64,000 bases of DNA from the NCBI RefSeq assembly GCF_025421715.1, contig NZ_JAOEFC010000001.1, forward strand, positions 1,178,001 through 1,242,000, written 5' to 3'. Within the stretch, counting starts at the first letter, position 1; each line of letters starts with the position of its first letter. Under the pieces are notes generated by a model. The model was given only the letters and a program-made list of their open reading frames with translations, was not told where the DNA came from and made no database searches. The stretch is from Microbacterium festucae. Its GTDB lineage: Bacteria; Actinomycetota; Actinomycetes; Actinomycetales; Microbacteriaceae. Shown here in pieces: positions 44,825-58,391 of this stretch. Position numbers and translations under genes: made by a program.

Positions 44825-44852
44825 CCCCCGCCTGTTCGCCGGGGCATCCGGC

Positions 44853-44923
44853 GCATAACTCAGGCAGAACCTCGTGAAACGCCCCGACGACGGGCTCGGG
44901 CGGAGAATCTGCCTGAGTTATGC
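44853..44923. repeat. Family D 71-bp inverted repeat, copy 1
   Basis: Perfect 16-bp arms gcataactcaggcaga (44853-44868) and tctgcctgagttatgc (44908-44923) around a 39-nt loop. The 44825-45132 gap holds two such copies and no gene. Confidence 0.92.
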
Positions 44924-45014
44924 GACCTGGCCCGCTCCTCACCGCCCGCCACCTCCACCTCGCCGCGCAGCCCCGTGCGGGTTCGGCGACACCCGGGGCG
45001 GTGTCGGCGCCGGC

Positions 45015-45085
45015 GCATAACTCAGGCAGAACCTCGCGGAACGCGCCGATGGCGGGCTCGGGCGGCGATTCTGCCTGAGTTATGC
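45015..45085. repeat. Family D 71-bp inverted repeat, copy 2
   Basis: Same length and identical arms as copy 1 (45015-45030, 45070-45085), 162 bp downstream. The loops agree at most positions (cctcg.gaac at the left, ggcgggctcgggcgg at the right). Confidence 0.92.
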
Positions 45086-45132
45086 GACCTGGCCCGGTCG
45101 CAGCTGCGACGCCGCAGCCCGCCCCGTGGGGC

Positions 45133-48484
<3,352 letters not shown>

Positions 48485-48509
48485 CTCGTGCTCTCCTTGT
48501 CCGTCCGCG

Positions 48510-49718
48510 TCAGACGCGCTCGATGATGGTGGCGATGCCCATGCCCGCCCCGACGCACAGGGTCGCCAGACCCCGCTTCAGGTCGCGGCGCTCGAGCTCG
48601 TCGAGCAGGGTGCCGAGGATCATGGCGCCGGTGGCGCCCAGGGGGTGGCCCATCGCGATGGCGCCGCCGTTGACGTTGACCTTGTCGTCGGGGATGCCGA
48701 GGTCTTTCTGCCACTTCATGACGACGGCGGCGAAGGCCTCGTTCAGCTCGAACAGGTCGATGTCGTCGACGGTGAGGCCCGCCCGTTCGAGCGCCTTGCG
48801 CGTGGCGGGGGTGGGGCCGGTGAGCATGATCGTCGGCTCCGACCCGGTGACGGCGGTGGCGACGATCCGCGCCCGAGGGGTGAGGCCCGCCGCCGCGCCG
48901 GCGTCGGCCGAGCCGATCAGCACGAGGGCGGCGCCGTCGACGATGCCCGACGAGTTGCCGGGGCCGTGCACGTGGTCGATCTTCTCGACCCAGTGGTACT
49001 TCTGCAGTGCGACGGCATCGAACCCGGCCTGGTCGCCGATACCGGCGAAGGATGCCGGGAGGGTGCCGAGCGAGGCGACGGTCGATTCGGGGCGACGGTG
49101 CTCGTCGTGGTCGAGCACGACCACGCCGTTGACGTCGGTCACCGGCACGATCGACCGCGCGAACCGGCCCTCCTGCCACGCCGTCTCGGCGCGCGCCTGC
49201 GAGCGGGCGGCGAAGGCGTCGACGTCTTCGCGCGAGAAGCCCTCGATCGTGGCGATGAGGTCGGCGCCGATGCCCTGCGGCACGAAGTAGTTGTCATAGC
49301 CGGTGGTCGGGTCTTGCGCGTAGGCGCCGCCGTCCGAGCCGATCGGCACGCGCGACATCGACTCGACGCCGCCGGCGAGCACGAGGTCTTCGAAGCCCGA
49401 GCCCACCTTCTGGGCGGCGAGGTTGACCGCCTCCAGGCCCGACGCGCAGAACCGGTTGACCTGCACGCCGGCCACGGTCTCGGGGAGTCCCGCCACCAGC
49501 GCGGCGGTGCGGGCGATGTCGCCGCCCTGCTCGCCGACGGGGGAGACCACGCCGAGCACGATGTCGTCGACGTTCGCGGCGTCGAGCCCGGGGTTGCGCT
49601 CGGTGATCGCGTCGATCAGCGTGACGACGAGGTCGACGGGCTTGGTGGCGTGCAGTGCGCCGCCCTTGTTCTTGCCGCGCGGGGTGCGCACGGCGTCGTA
49701 GATGAATGCGTCAGTCAT
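48510..49718 (-). CDS. fadA: Acetyl-CoA C-acyltransferase (thiolase)
   Basis: 402 residues. Acylation Cys in '[17 protein letters not shown]', catalytic His in '[18 protein letters not shown]' and the second Cys in '[18 protein letters not shown]'. Extended N-terminal '[13 protein letters not shown]' is typical. It releases acetyl-CoA (or propionyl-CoA from branched chains) as the last beta-oxidation step. Start ATG 49718 is 13 bases after the acyl-CoA dehydrogenase stop. Confidence 0.95.
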   Translation of the reverse strand: MTDAFIYDAVRTPRGKNKGGALHATKPVDLVVTLIDAITERNPGLDAANVDDIVLGVVSPVGEQGGDIARTAALVAGLPETVAGVQVNRFCASGLEAVNLAAQKVGSGFEDLVLAGGVESMSRVPIGSDGGAYAQDPTTGYDNYFVPQGIGADLIATIEGFSREDVDAFAARSQARAETAWQEGRFARSIVPVTDVNGVVVLDHDEHRRPESTVASLGTLPASFAGIGDQAGFDAVALQKYHWVEKIDHVHGPGNSSGIVDGAALVLIGSADAGAAAGLTPRARIVATAVTGSEPTIMLTGPTPATRKALERAGLTVDDIDLFELNEAFAAVVMKWQKDLGIPDDKVNVNGGAIAMGHPLGATGAMILGTLLDELERRDLKRGLATLCVGAGMGIATIIERV

Positions 49719-49731
49719 TGTTCTTCCTCCG

Positions 49732-50883
49732 TCACAGGCCCAGATCGCGGCCGACGATCTCCTTCATGATCTCCGTCGTGCCGCCGTAGATGGTGGTGAT
49801 GCGCGCATCGAGGTAGTCCTGCGCGATGCGGTACTCCTTCATGTAGCCGTAGCCGCCGTGCAGCTGCAGGCACCGGTTCACGATGTCGACGTACTGCTCG
49901 GTGGTCCAGAACTTCGCCGCCGCGGCATCCGTCGCCGACAGCCGTCCCTCGCCGTGCTGGCGGATGGCGGCGTCGATGTAGGCGCGGCTGACCGCGGTGG
50001 CGGTGACCATGTCGGCCAGCTGGAAGCGGGTGTTCTGGAACGAGCCGATCGGCTTGCCGAACGCGGTGCGCTCGGTGACGTACGACAGGGTGCGCTCGAG
50101 CACGCCCTCGCTGGCGGCGACGGCGGCCGCGGCGATCGACAGGCGCTCCTGCGGCAGGTTCTTCATGAGCCCGATGAAGCCGCTGCCCTCGGGGCCGAGC
50201 AGGTTCGCCGCCGGCACGCGCACGTCTTCGAAGACGAGCTCCGAGGTGTCCTGCGAGTGCAGGCCCACCTTGTCGAGGTTGGCGCCGCGGCTGAAGCCGG
50301 GCATGTCGCGCTCGATCACCAGCAGGCTGAGGCCCTTGTGCGGGTCGGGGGAGGTGCGCACGGCGGTGGCGATGAGGTCGGCGTTCTGCCCGTTGGAGAT
50401 GAAGATCTTCGAGCCGTTGACGACGAAGTCGTCGCCGTCGCGCACCGCCGAGGTGCGGATGCCGGCGAGGTCGCTGCCGGTGCCCGGCTCGGTCATCGCG
50501 ATGGCGGTGATGAGCTCGCCCGCCGCGATGCCGGGCAGCCAGCGCTGCTTCTGCTCGTCGTCGGTGAGGTCGGTGAAGTAGGGGATCGTGATGTCGTTGG
50601 ACAGGGCGATCCCGGCCATGCCGTTGGAGACGGGGTTGCGGGCCAGCTCTTCGCCCATGATCGCGTTGAAGCGGAAGTCGTCGGCGCCGCCGCCGCCGTA
50701 GGCCTCGTCGATGGCGAACCCGAGGATGCCGGCCTCGGCAGCCGCAGTGAACAGCTCGCGGTCGACCTTGCCCTCGGCCTCCCACCGCTGCGCGTGCGGC
50801 TTCGCGTTGCGCTCGACGAACTCCCGCACGAGCTCGCGGAACTGCTCGTGGTCGTCGTCGTACAGATCCCGTGTCAGCGCCAT
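49732..50883 (-). CDS. Acyl-CoA dehydrogenase
   Basis: 383 residues from ATG 50883 (GGAAGG upstream; frame from 50919 adds 12 residues). FAD-binding '[19 protein letters not shown]' and '[17 protein letters not shown]', '[20 protein letters not shown]', '[20 protein letters not shown]' and catalytic Glu in '[18 protein letters not shown]'. It makes trans-2-enoyl-CoA and passes electrons to ETF. First gene of the minus-strand operon with thiolase, FadB and nitronate monooxygenase. Electrons would go to the EtfBA encoded 3.4 kb away. Confidence 0.95.
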   Translation of the reverse strand: MALTRDLYDDDHEQFRELVREFVERNAKPHAQRWEAEGKVDRELFTAAAEAGILGFAIDEAYGGGGADDFRFNAIMGEELARNPVSNGMAGIALSNDITIPYFTDLTDDEQKQRWLPGIAAGELITAIAMTEPGTGSDLAGIRTSAVRDGDDFVVNGSKIFISNGQNADLIATAVRTSPDPHKGLSLLVIERDMPGFSRGANLDKVGLHSQDTSELVFEDVRVPAANLLGPEGSGFIGLMKNLPQERLSIAAAAVAASEGVLERTLSYVTERTAFGKPIGSFQNTRFQLADMVTATAVSRAYIDAAIRQHGEGRLSATDAAAAKFWTTEQYVDIVNRCLQLHGGYGYMKEYRIAQDYLDARITTIYGGTTEIMKEIVGRDLGL

Positions 50884-51031
50884 CGCCGCCCGTCCTTCCG
50901 CGCCGCTCCTTCGCGGCATCCGGCTTTTTATTATGCATTAGAAACCCGAGGATGCAATGCCGGTTTTCTCAGGTTGCGTTTCGGCGCTTGTTTAATCAGG
51001 ATTAGAGAATCCGACCATCGAAGGAGATGCC
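50884..51031. promoter_or_regulatory. AT-rich divergent promoter region between the two acyl-CoA dehydrogenase clusters
   Basis: A clear AT-rich island in a GC-rich window. Two similar direct sites, TATGCATTAGAAACCC (50933-50948) and TCAGGATTAGAGAATCC (50997-51013), each contain ATTAGA and lie near the two ends, 64 bp apart. They are candidate sites for one regulator of both directions. Confidence 0.55.
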
Positions 51032-51820
51032 ATGACGGATGCCGCGACGTCCACCCCCGGTGCCGGCGAGCCGTTCCGCGGGCGGGTGGCCCTGGTCACC
51101 GGAGCCAGCCGCGGCATCGGGCTCGCCATCGCCGAGCGCCTCATCGCCGGAGGCGCCTCGGTGTGCCTCACGGCGCGCCGCGCCGCACCGCTGGCCGAGG
51201 CCATCGCGCAGCTGCCGGAGGGCCGGGCGATCGGCCTCGCCGGCGGCGCCGACGACCCCGCCCACCGCAGCGAGGTGTTCGCCGCGATCGAGCGCACCTA
51301 CGGGCGCATCGACGTGCTGGTCAACAACGCCGGCATCAATCCCGTCTTCGGGCCGCTGGCCGACCTCGACCTGGAGGCGGCGCGGAAGATCCTCGAGGTG
51401 AACGTCGTGGGCACCCTCGCGTGGACGCAGGCGGCGCTGGCGGCCGGCCTCGGCGACCACGACCACGCCGCCGTCGTCGACGTGTCGTCGGTCACCGGCG
51501 ACGTGCCCTCGCCCGGCATCGCCTGGTACGGGGTGAGCAAGGCCGCCGTCAGCCATCTGACGCGCAGCCTCGCCGTCGAGCTCGCCCCGCGGGTGCGCGT
51601 GAACGCCGTCGCGCCGGCGGTCGTGAAGACCCGGTTCGCCCGCGCGCTCTACGAGGAGCGGGAAGACGAGGTGAGCGCCACCTACCCGATGGGGCGGCTC
51701 GGGCAACCCGCCGACGTGGCCGAGGCGGTGGCCTTCCTCGCTTCGCCGGCGGCGTCGTGGATCACCGGCCAGGTGCTCACCCTCGACGGCGGGCTGCTCC
51801 AGGCGGGAGGCACGGCATGA
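51032..51820 (+). CDS. SDR-family oxidoreductase
   Basis: 262 residues, classical SDR. '[19 protein letters not shown]', '[11 protein letters not shown]', Ser in '[10 protein letters not shown]', '[19 protein letters not shown]' and '[12 protein letters not shown]' are all present. GAAGGAG precedes the ATG. First gene of a cassette with an acyl-CoA dehydrogenase and an APH-type kinase. In the levulinate pathway of Pseudomonas (lvaABCD) the equivalent set contains an SDR acting on 3-hydroxyacyl-CoA; a similar role here is inferred. Confidence 0.92.
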   Translation: MTDAATSTPGAGEPFRGRVALVTGASRGIGLAIAERLIAGGASVCLTARRAAPLAEAIAQLPEGRAIGLAGGADDPAHRSEVFAAIERTYGRIDVLVNNAGINPVFGPLADLDLEAARKILEVNVVGTLAWTQAALAAGLGDHDHAAVVDVSSVTGDVPSPGIAWYGVSKAAVSHLTRSLAVELAPRVRVNAVAPAVVKTRFARALYEEREDEVSATYPMGRLGQPADVAEAVAFLASPAASWITGQVLTLDGGLLQAGGTA

Positions 51821-53112
51821 GCGACCTCGTCGCGCGCACGCGCGCGTTCATCCGCGAGGCGGTGGTGCCCGCCGAGCCGGGCTGGGGGCAGACCCTGGGC
51901 GACGCCGAGCTGGCCCGGCTGCGCGCGGCGGCGCGCGAGGCCGGCGTGTTCGCCCCGCACGCCCCGCGTGCCTACGGCGGGCTGGGCCTGTCGCTGCGCG
52001 ACTGGTCGCCGGTGTTCCAAGAGGCGGGCTACTCGCCCATCGGCCCCGCGGTGCTCAACATCATGGCGCCCGACGAGGGCAACATGCGCCTGCTCGAGAT
52101 CGTCGCCTCCGACGACCAGCGCGAGCGCTACCTGCGCCCGCTCGTCGCCGGCGACGTGCGCTCGGCGTTCGCGATGACCGAGCCCCACCCGGGCGCCGGC
52201 TCCGATCCGGACGCCCTCACCACCACGGCGCGGCGCGTGGCCGGCGGCTGGGTGATCGACGGCGAGAAGCGCTTCATCTCGGGCGCCGAGGGCGCCGGGT
52301 TCGCCATCGTCATGGCCCGCACCGAGGCCGCCGGCGACCACCCCGCCGGGGCGACCATGCTGCTCACGCCGCTGACGGCCGACGGCATCCGCATCGGCCC
52401 CGCCATCGGCACCATCGAGGCCGCGATCGCGGGCGGCCACCCGCACGTGCGCTTCGAGGGGGTGTTCGTGCCGGATGCCGATGTGCTCGGCGCCCCCGGC
52501 GAGGGCTTCCGCTACGCGCAGGTGCGGCTGGGTCCCGCCCGCCTCACCCACTGCATGCGCTGGCTGGGACTGGCCCGCCGCGCCTTCGACATCAGTCTCG
52601 ACCGGGCGGGCGCCCGCAGCCTGTTCGGCGCGCAGCTGTCCGAGTTGGGGCTCGCGCAGGCGCTCATCGCCGACAGCGCGATCGACATCGCCACCTCGGA
52701 CGCCGTCATCGACGCAGCCGCCCGCGCGCTCGACGACGACACCGACGGGGGTCGCGCCGGCGCTGCGCTGTCGTCGATCGCCAAGGTGCACTGCTCCGAG
52801 GCCGTGTACCGCGTGATCGACCGCGCCGTGCAGCTGTGCGGCGGCGACGGTGTGAGCTCGGGGCTGCCGCTCATCCAGTACCTCAACGAGGTGCGCCCGT
52901 TCCGCATCTACGACGGGTCGAGCGAGACCCACCGCTGGGCGATCGCCCGCCGCGCGGCCCGGGCGCGGGCGCGCGAGGTGGCCGCCGGCGAGCCCCGGCG
53001 CGATCTGGTGACCCGCGCGGATGCCGGGGGACCCGGCCACGGTGGCGGTGGCGGTGGCGACGGTGGCGCGCGCGCCGGCGGCGACCACGGCGGCGCGGGC
53101 GGGGCGGCATGA
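51817..53112 (+). CDS. Acyl-CoA dehydrogenase, ACAD10/11- and LvaC-like, with Gly-rich tail
   Basis: 431 residues; ATG overlaps the SDR stop. '[20 protein letters not shown]', '[21 protein letters not shown]', '[19 protein letters not shown]', '[32 protein letters not shown]' and '[17 protein letters not shown]'. The substrate-base region (DGSSETH) fits the ACAD10/11 group better than medium-chain enzymes. From about residue 404 a Gly/Ala tail (GGGGGG, GGAGG) extends beyond the family end. Its stop overlaps the kinase start. Confidence 0.9.
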   Translation: MSDLVARTRAFIREAVVPAEPGWGQTLGDAELARLRAAAREAGVFAPHAPRAYGGLGLSLRDWSPVFQEAGYSPIGPAVLNIMAPDEGNMRLLEIVASDDQRERYLRPLVAGDVRSAFAMTEPHPGAGSDPDALTTTARRVAGGWVIDGEKRFISGAEGAGFAIVMARTEAAGDHPAGATMLLTPLTADGIRIGPAIGTIEAAIAGGHPHVRFEGVFVPDADVLGAPGEGFRYAQVRLGPARLTHCMRWLGLARRAFDISLDRAGARSLFGAQLSELGLAQALIADSAIDIATSDAVIDAAARALDDDTDGGRAGAALSSIAKVHCSEAVYRVIDRAVQLCGGDGVSSGLPLIQYLNEVRPFRIYDGSSETHRWAIARRAARARAREVAAGEPRRDLVTRADAGGPGHGGGGGGDGGARAGGDHGGAGGAA

Positions 53113-54182
53113 TCAGCGAGCCCGACGGCGTCGAGGTGGTGGCCACGGCGGCCGACGCCGCGCCGGGCGCGGCACCGCTGCTGGTGGTCGACCGCATCGC
53201 GGCCTACCTCGCCGGCCAGGGGCTCGGCACCGGGGAGCTGTCGTGGGAGCGGATCGGCGAGGGGCAGTCCAACGTCACCTACGCGGTGCGCCTCGACGGG
53301 CGCGACCTCGTGCTGCGCCGCGGGCCGCGCCCGCCGCTGCCGCCGTCGACGCACGACATGGTGCGCGAGGCGCGCGTGCAGCGGCTGCTGGCCGCCGCCG
53401 GGCAGCCGGTGCCCGAGATCGTCGCCGTCTGCGACGACGACAGTGTGCTCGGGGTGCCCTTCTACGTCATGGAGCGCGTCGACGGGGTCGTCGTCACCGA
53501 CGAGCTGCCGGCCGTCTTCGCCGACCCGGCGCAGCACGCGCCCCTGGCCGAGGCCGCCGTCGACGCCCTCGCCGACCTGCACGCCGTCGACGTGGCATCC
53601 GCACCGCTGGCCGACCTCGGGCGGCCGGGCGGCTACCTGCAGCGACAGGTGCGGCGCTTCGCGGGACTGTGGAGCGCCAACACGCGCCGCGACCTGCCGC
53701 TGGTGGCCGAGCTCGCCACCCGCCTCGAGAACCGGATGCCGCTGACCCAGCGTCACAGCGTCGTGCACGGCGACTACCGCATCGGCAATCTCATGTACGG
53801 CCCGGCCGCGCCGCCCCGCGTTGCTGCGATCCTCGACTGGGAGATGGCGACCCTCGGCGACCCGCTCGCCGACCTCGGCTACTTCACGGCGACCTATGCG
53901 CGCCCCGGCATGCGCGAGACGCCGCTGGAGCTGACCACCGTCACCCGCGGCGCCCACTTCCCCGACACCCACGCGCTCGTGGAGCGCTATGCCGCCCGGC
54001 ACGATCTCGACCTGTCGGCGCTCGGCTGGTACGAGGCGCTGGCGCTGTGGAAGGCCGCGGTGTTCTGCGAGGCCCTGTACACGCGGTGGCGGGCGGGGGA
54101 GCGCCCCGGCGACACGTTCGGGCCGACGCTCGAAGACGGCGTGCCCCGGTTGCTCGACGCTGCCGCGGAGCGGCTGCCGTGA
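53109..54182 (+). CDS. APH/ChoK-fold phosphotransferase, LvaA/ACAD11-kinase-like
   Basis: 357 residues. 'ERIGEGQSNVTYAVRLDGRD' then 'LVLRRGPRPP' with the ATP-binding Lys/Arg region, Brenner catalytic motif 'SVVHGDYRIGNLMYG' (HGDxRxxN) and the metal motif 'AILDWEMATLGDPLADLGYF'. The family neighbours acyl-CoA dehydrogenases in many Actinobacteria and is fused to them in ACAD10/11; LvaA phosphorylates 4-hydroxyacyl-CoA. Stop/start overlap with the dehydrogenase supports a joint reaction. Aminoglycoside resistance is unlikely given context. Confidence 0.9.
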   Translation: MISEPDGVEVVATAADAAPGAAPLLVVDRIAAYLAGQGLGTGELSWERIGEGQSNVTYAVRLDGRDLVLRRGPRPPLPPSTHDMVREARVQRLLAAAGQPVPEIVAVCDDDSVLGVPFYVMERVDGVVVTDELPAVFADPAQHAPLAEAAVDALADLHAVDVASAPLADLGRPGGYLQRQVRRFAGLWSANTRRDLPLVAELATRLENRMPLTQRHSVVHGDYRIGNLMYGPAAPPRVAAILDWEMATLGDPLADLGYFTATYARPGMRETPLELTTVTRGAHFPDTHALVERYAARHDLDLSALGWYEALALWKAAVFCEALYTRWRAGERPGDTFGPTLEDGVPRLLDAAAERLP

Positions 54183-54246
54183 TCGCGCCCCGCGGCGGCG
54201 GAGTGCGTGCCCGGATGCATAGACTCGGTGGACGGAGGATCCCCCT

Positions 54247-55023
54247 ATGAAGATCGTGGTGCTGGTCAAAGAAGTCCCGGACACCTATGGCGACCGCACG
54301 CTGAACCTGGAGACCGGGCTCGCGGAGCGTGACTCGTCGGAGCGGGTGCTCGACGAGATCGGAGAGCGGGCGCTGGAAGTGGCGCTCTCGTACGCCGACG
54401 CGCACGCGGGCACCGAGGTCGTCGTCGTGTCGATGGCCCCCGAAGCCGCCCAGGCGTCGGTGCGGAAGGGGCTCGCGATGGGTGCGGCCTCGGCCGTGCA
54501 GGTCGTCGACGAGGCTCTGGCCGGTGCCGACCTCGGCGTGACCGCGAAGGTGCTCGCCGCCGCCGTGCAGCGCGTCGGGTTCGACCTGGTGATCACCGGC
54601 AACCTGTCCACCGACGGCTCGGGCGGGGTGCTGCCGGCCATGATCGCCGAGCACCTCGGTGTGCCGCAGGCCACCGCGCTGTCGGCCGTCACGATCGCCG
54701 ACGACACCGTCTCGGGCACGCGTGCCTCGGATGCCGGGACCGCCCAGGTCTCGGCGGCGCTGCCCGCGGTCATCTCGATCACCGAGGCTCTGCCCGATGC
54801 CCGCTTCCCCAACTTCAAGGGGATCATGGCGGCCAAGAAGAAGCCGCTCGAGGTCGTCTCCCTCGCCGAGCTCGGCGTCGACATCGACCCCGCCGCCGCC
54901 CCGCAGACGATCCTCACCGCCGTGGCGGCCAAGCCGCCGCGTGGTGCGGGCGTGAAGATCACCGACGAGGGGGACGCCGGCGAGAAGCTCGCGGCGTACC
55001 TCATCGAGAACCGACTGGCCTGA
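54247..55023 (+). CDS. etfB: Electron transfer flavoprotein subunit beta
   Basis: 258 residues. '[23 protein letters not shown]', '[16 protein letters not shown]', '[27 protein letters not shown]' (AMP/FAD region) and '[26 protein letters not shown]' with the recognition-loop segment. GGAGGATC precedes ATG 54247. It accepts electrons from several acyl-CoA dehydrogenases in this window. Eleven bases to etfA. Confidence 0.96.
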   Translation: MKIVVLVKEVPDTYGDRTLNLETGLAERDSSERVLDEIGERALEVALSYADAHAGTEVVVVSMAPEAAQASVRKGLAMGAASAVQVVDEALAGADLGVTAKVLAAAVQRVGFDLVITGNLSTDGSGGVLPAMIAEHLGVPQATALSAVTIADDTVSGTRASDAGTAQVSAALPAVISITEALPDARFPNFKGIMAAKKKPLEVVSLAELGVDIDPAAAPQTILTAVAAKPPRGAGVKITDEGDAGEKLAAYLIENRLA

Positions 55024-55034
55024 GGAGCACCGAC

Positions 55035-56021
55035 ATGACGTTCGCCGCCGATTCGATCCTCGTGCTGCTCGATGTGACCCCCGCCGGTGAGCTCGCCTCG
55101 TCGTCGGCCGCCCTGCTGGGCGCCGCCGCGCAGGTGGGCACCCCCGTCGCCCTCGTCGTCGCCGGTGACGATGCGCTGCCCGCGCTCGCCGCCGCCGCCG
55201 GCGATCTGGGCGCCGCCGCCGTGCTGACCGCCGGTCTGAACGGGGCCGACACCGCACTCACCGTGCCGCTGGTCGATGCGCTCGCCGAGGCCGCGGCGCT
55301 CGTGCAGCCCGACGCGGTGCTGGTGTCGAACTCGATCGAGGGCCGCGACGTGGCCGGGCGCTTCGCCGTGCGCACCTCGGCGGCCCTGTCGGTCGACGCC
55401 GTGGGCATCGCACGCGACGACGACGGGGTCGTGGCCCAGCACTCCGTCTACGGCGGCGCGTTCACCTCGACCTCGGCGCCCACCTTCGGGCCGCTGGTGG
55501 CCACCGTGCGTCAGGGCGCCGTCGACGCGCGCGCCGACGCGGTGGCCGCCCCCGAGGTCACGCCCCTCGCCGCCGCACCCTCCGGCGTCGCCGCGGCGAC
55601 CATCGCCTCGTTCGACGCCGCCGTCGTCGAGTCGTCGCGGCCCGAGCTGCGCGGCGCCGGCCGTGTGGTCGCCGGCGGCCGCGGACTCGGCTCGCAGGAG
55701 AAGTTCGTGCTCGTCGAGCAGCTGGCCGACGCCCTCGGCGCCGCCGTGGGCGCCTCCCGCGCGGCTGTCGACGCCGGGTACATCCCCTACGCGCACCAGG
55801 TCGGGCAGACCGGCGTCTCGGTCTCGCCGCAGCTGTATGTCGCCCTGGGCATCTCGGGCGCGATCCAGCATAAGGCGGGCATGCAGACCGCCAAGACCAT
55901 CGTCGCGATCAATAAGGACGGCGATGCCCCCATCTTCGACATCGCCGACTTCGGCATCGTGGGTGACGTGTTCCAGGTCGTTCCGCAGCTGATCGCCGCC
56001 CTCGAGGCGAAGAAGGCGTGA
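55035..56021 (+). CDS. etfA: Electron transfer flavoprotein subunit alpha
   Basis: 328 residues. N-terminal domain ('[22 protein letters not shown]') and a C-terminal FAD domain with '[22 protein letters not shown]', '[22 protein letters not shown]' and '[21 protein letters not shown]', the standard EtfA signature. The stop overlaps the next ATG by one base (TGATG), which couples it to the cytochrome gene. Confidence 0.96.
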   Translation: MTFAADSILVLLDVTPAGELASSSAALLGAAAQVGTPVALVVAGDDALPALAAAAGDLGAAAVLTAGLNGADTALTVPLVDALAEAAALVQPDAVLVSNSIEGRDVAGRFAVRTSAALSVDAVGIARDDDGVVAQHSVYGGAFTSTSAPTFGPLVATVRQGAVDARADAVAAPEVTPLAAAPSGVAAATIASFDAAVVESSRPELRGAGRVVAGGRGLGSQEKFVLVEQLADALGAAVGASRAAVDAGYIPYAHQVGQTGVSVSPQLYVALGISGAIQHKAGMQTAKTIVAINKDGDAPIFDIADFGIVGDVFQVVPQLIAALEAKKA

Positions 56022-57751
56022 TGGCCACGTACGGGCGCGCGCTGCGCCGGGGACTTCCCCGCGCCGCCGGGGGAGAGGCCTGGCCTCCCGCCGGCGAGGC
56101 CGCCGGTGATGCGGTCGCCGCGCCCGTCGTCGATGCGGCCACGTCGGTCGCCGAGGCCCCCGCCGCGCCCGTCGCTGGCGCGGCGAGGCCCGTCGCCGAG
56201 GTCACCGCGACGCCCGTCGCCGCGGAGAGCGCCGCGGTGGTCTCATCGCCCCCGGTCGCCGACGTCGAACCGGCCGCCGCGCCGGCCGCGCCCACCGCCG
56301 CATCCGTGACGCTGCGCCGAGGACTGCCGCGCACGCCCGGCGGAGAGCCCTGGCCGCCGGCATCGGCCACCGCCGCCGTCGCGGCCGTGGCGTCAGCCCC
56401 GGCTGCCTTGACGCTCGACACCGTTGCCCCTGCCGCAGCCGCGGCCCCCGCCGCCGCAACCCCCGTCGTGGACGCCCCCGCCGCCGTGACCGCCGCGGCC
56501 GCGTCCGCCGTCGCGGATGCCGGTGGCGCGAGCCTGCGCCGCGGCCTGCCGCGCACCACGGGCGGCGAGCCCTGGCCGCCCGCCGGCACCGCGCGCGCCG
56601 CGGTCGCCGCATCCGCCGAGGACGCCCCCGCCGCCGAGACTCCCGCTTCCGTGCCGACCCCGGCCGCCGCGGAGACCCCCGCTCCCGCCGCCGCGGCGCC
56701 CGTCGCGCCCGCACCCGCCCCCGCCCGCACGCCCGCGCCGGTGGTGCGCGCACCCCTCACCGTGCCCCGCACGGTGTGGCCGGGGCGCGCGGCCTTCCAC
56801 CGCCCGCCGGCCGCGCCCGCGCCGCGCCGCCTCGGGCCGTTCACCCGGGCGCAGTGGGCCGGTGTCGTCGTCATCGGCGGCGGTGGCCTGCTCGTGGCCG
56901 CGGCCCTCGCGGTGCTGTTCGTACGGGCGCTGCTGAGCATGCCGGCGCTGCAGGACTTCCTCGCCGCCTACCCCGGCGAATACCACCTCCCCGAGGGCGC
57001 CCCCGTCGGCATCCCCGCCTGGCTCGGCTGGCAGCACTTCCTCAACGGGTTCTTCATGCTGCTGATCATCAAGACCGGCCTCACGATCCGCACCGAGAAA
57101 CGGCCCGCCGTCTTCTGGACGCCGCGCCGCGACAAGAAGGGCAAGACGAGCCTCACCATCTGGTTCCACCAGGCGCTCGATGTGCTCTGGATCGTCAACG
57201 GCGTCGTGTTCGTCGTGCTGCTGTTCGTCACCGGGCAGTGGATGCGGATCGTGCCGACCAGCTGGGAGGTCTTCCCCAACGCGCTGTCGGCCGCCCTCCA
57301 GTACGTGTCGCTGGACTGGCCCACCGAGAACGGCTGGGTCAACTACAACTCGCTGCAGCAGCTCGCCTACTTCGCGACGGTGTTCGTCGCCGCCCCGCTG
57401 GCCTTCCTCACCGGCATCCGCATGTCGGGTGTCTGGCCGCGGGGCAACACGAAGCTCAACACGCTCTACCCGATCGACTGGGCGCGCAAGGTGCACTTCC
57501 CGGTGATGCTCTACTTCGTCGCGTTCATCATCGTGCACGTGGCGCTGGTGCTCTCGACCGGGGCGCTGCGCAACCTCGGCCACATGTACGCCGCGCAGGG
57601 CTCCACCGACCCCACCGCCTACGCCGACAACTGGCTCGGCTTCTGGATGTTCGTGCTGTCGCTCGCGGTGATGGCCGGCGCCTGGATCGCCGCGCGCCCC
57701 ATGGTCATCGCGCCGATCGCACGGCTGTTCGGCACCGTCAGCGGTCGCTGA
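56021..57751 (+). CDS. Membrane cytochrome b (b561/b6-type) with long repeat-bearing N-terminus
   Basis: 576 residues. Residues 1-255 are Ala/Pro-rich and carry three copies of a 16-residue motif LRRGLPRxxGGExWPP (8-23, 98-113, 172-187). From about 285 six membrane segments follow. Candidate haem His lie in '[13 protein letters not shown]', '[12 protein letters not shown]', '[10 protein letters not shown]' and '[10 protein letters not shown]', enough for two haems. It is coupled to etfA, so it may take electrons from reduced ETF or an ETF-linked carrier into the quinone pool. No ETF:quinone oxidoreductase is encoded nearby. The N-terminal motif function is unknown. Confidence 0.85.
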   Translation: MATYGRALRRGLPRAAGGEAWPPAGEAAGDAVAAPVVDAATSVAEAPAAPVAGAARPVAEVTATPVAAESAAVVSSPPVADVEPAAAPAAPTAASVTLRRGLPRTPGGEPWPPASATAAVAAVASAPAALTLDTVAPAAAAAPAAATPVVDAPAAVTAAAASAVADAGGASLRRGLPRTTGGEPWPPAGTARAAVAASAEDAPAAETPASVPTPAAAETPAPAAAAPVAPAPAPARTPAPVVRAPLTVPRTVWPGRAAFHRPPAAPAPRRLGPFTRAQWAGVVVIGGGGLLVAAALAVLFVRALLSMPALQDFLAAYPGEYHLPEGAPVGIPAWLGWQHFLNGFFMLLIIKTGLTIRTEKRPAVFWTPRRDKKGKTSLTIWFHQALDVLWIVNGVVFVVLLFVTGQWMRIVPTSWEVFPNALSAALQYVSLDWPTENGWVNYNSLQQLAYFATVFVAAPLAFLTGIRMSGVWPRGNTKLNTLYPIDWARKVHFPVMLYFVAFIIVHVALVLSTGALRNLGHMYAAQGSTDPTAYADNWLGFWMFVLSLAVMAGAWIAARPMVIAPIARLFGTVSGR

Positions 57752-57769
57752 CGGGCGGCACCGTCCGCG

Positions 57770-58276
57770 TCAGCGGACGAAGCGCACTTCGGTCAGCGTC
57801 TCGCCGAGGAACGGCTCGGTGTGCGTCGCGCCGTCGAGGGTGAAGCCGTTGCGGGCGTAGAAGCGGTGCGCGCGGGGGTTGTCCTCGGCGACCCACAGGT
57901 AGGTGGGCTCGTCGGGCTCGATCGCCGCGTCGAACAGCTTCTGGCCGATGCCGGTGCCGTGGTGGGCATCGAGCAGGTAGATGAAGTAGAGCTCCCGCAG
58001 GGTGGGGGCGTCCTTGTCGCGCGCCGGCCCCGACCCGACGAATCCGACGATCTCGCCGCCGACGAGCGCGGCGAACATGCGGAAATCAGGTCCCTGAGAG
58101 GCCCAGTGGGTCCACAGCTCCGCCAGTCGGCGAGGCGAGACCTTCTCGAGCGCGGCCTTGCTGATGAGGTGGTCGTAGGTCTCGTGCCAGCACGTCGCAT
58201 GCACCCGGCCGAGAGCCTCGGCATCCACATCGCGAACGGGACGGACGACGATGTCGGTCTGCAGTTCGGCTTCCAT
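57770..58276 (-). CDS. GNAT-family N-acetyltransferase
   Basis: 168 residues. GNAT core: 'IVVRPVRDVDAEALGRVHATCW', 'MFAALVGGEIVGFVG', 'ELYFIYLLDAHHGTGIGQKLFDAAI' (acetyl-CoA-binding Q/RxxGxG/A as 'HHGTGIG') and 'LWVAEDNPRAHRFYARNGFTLDG'. It acetylates a small molecule or protein N-terminus; substrate not predictable. Convergent with the cytochrome gene (18-base gap) and divergent from the thioesterase. Confidence 0.92.
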   Translation of the reverse strand: MEAELQTDIVVRPVRDVDAEALGRVHATCWHETYDHLISKAALEKVSPRRLAELWTHWASQGPDFRMFAALVGGEIVGFVGSGPARDKDAPTLRELYFIYLLDAHHGTGIGQKLFDAAIEPDEPTYLWVAEDNPRAHRFYARNGFTLDGATHTEPFLGETLTEVRFVR

Positions 58277-58391
58277 GGCCAGACTCTACGTCCGGGCCCG
58301 GTTTTCGCGAAATCGCGGGCGACGGGCGGCCTGGAGGGTGTCGACAACGGGTTTGCCCCCGCCCCCTCCGGAGGCGCTAGCATCGCCGCTC

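Noticed and set aside
53109..54182. Aminoglycoside resistance gene
   Set aside because: The APH fold is present, but overlap with an acyl-CoA dehydrogenase and the LvaA/ACAD11 context point to CoA metabolism.
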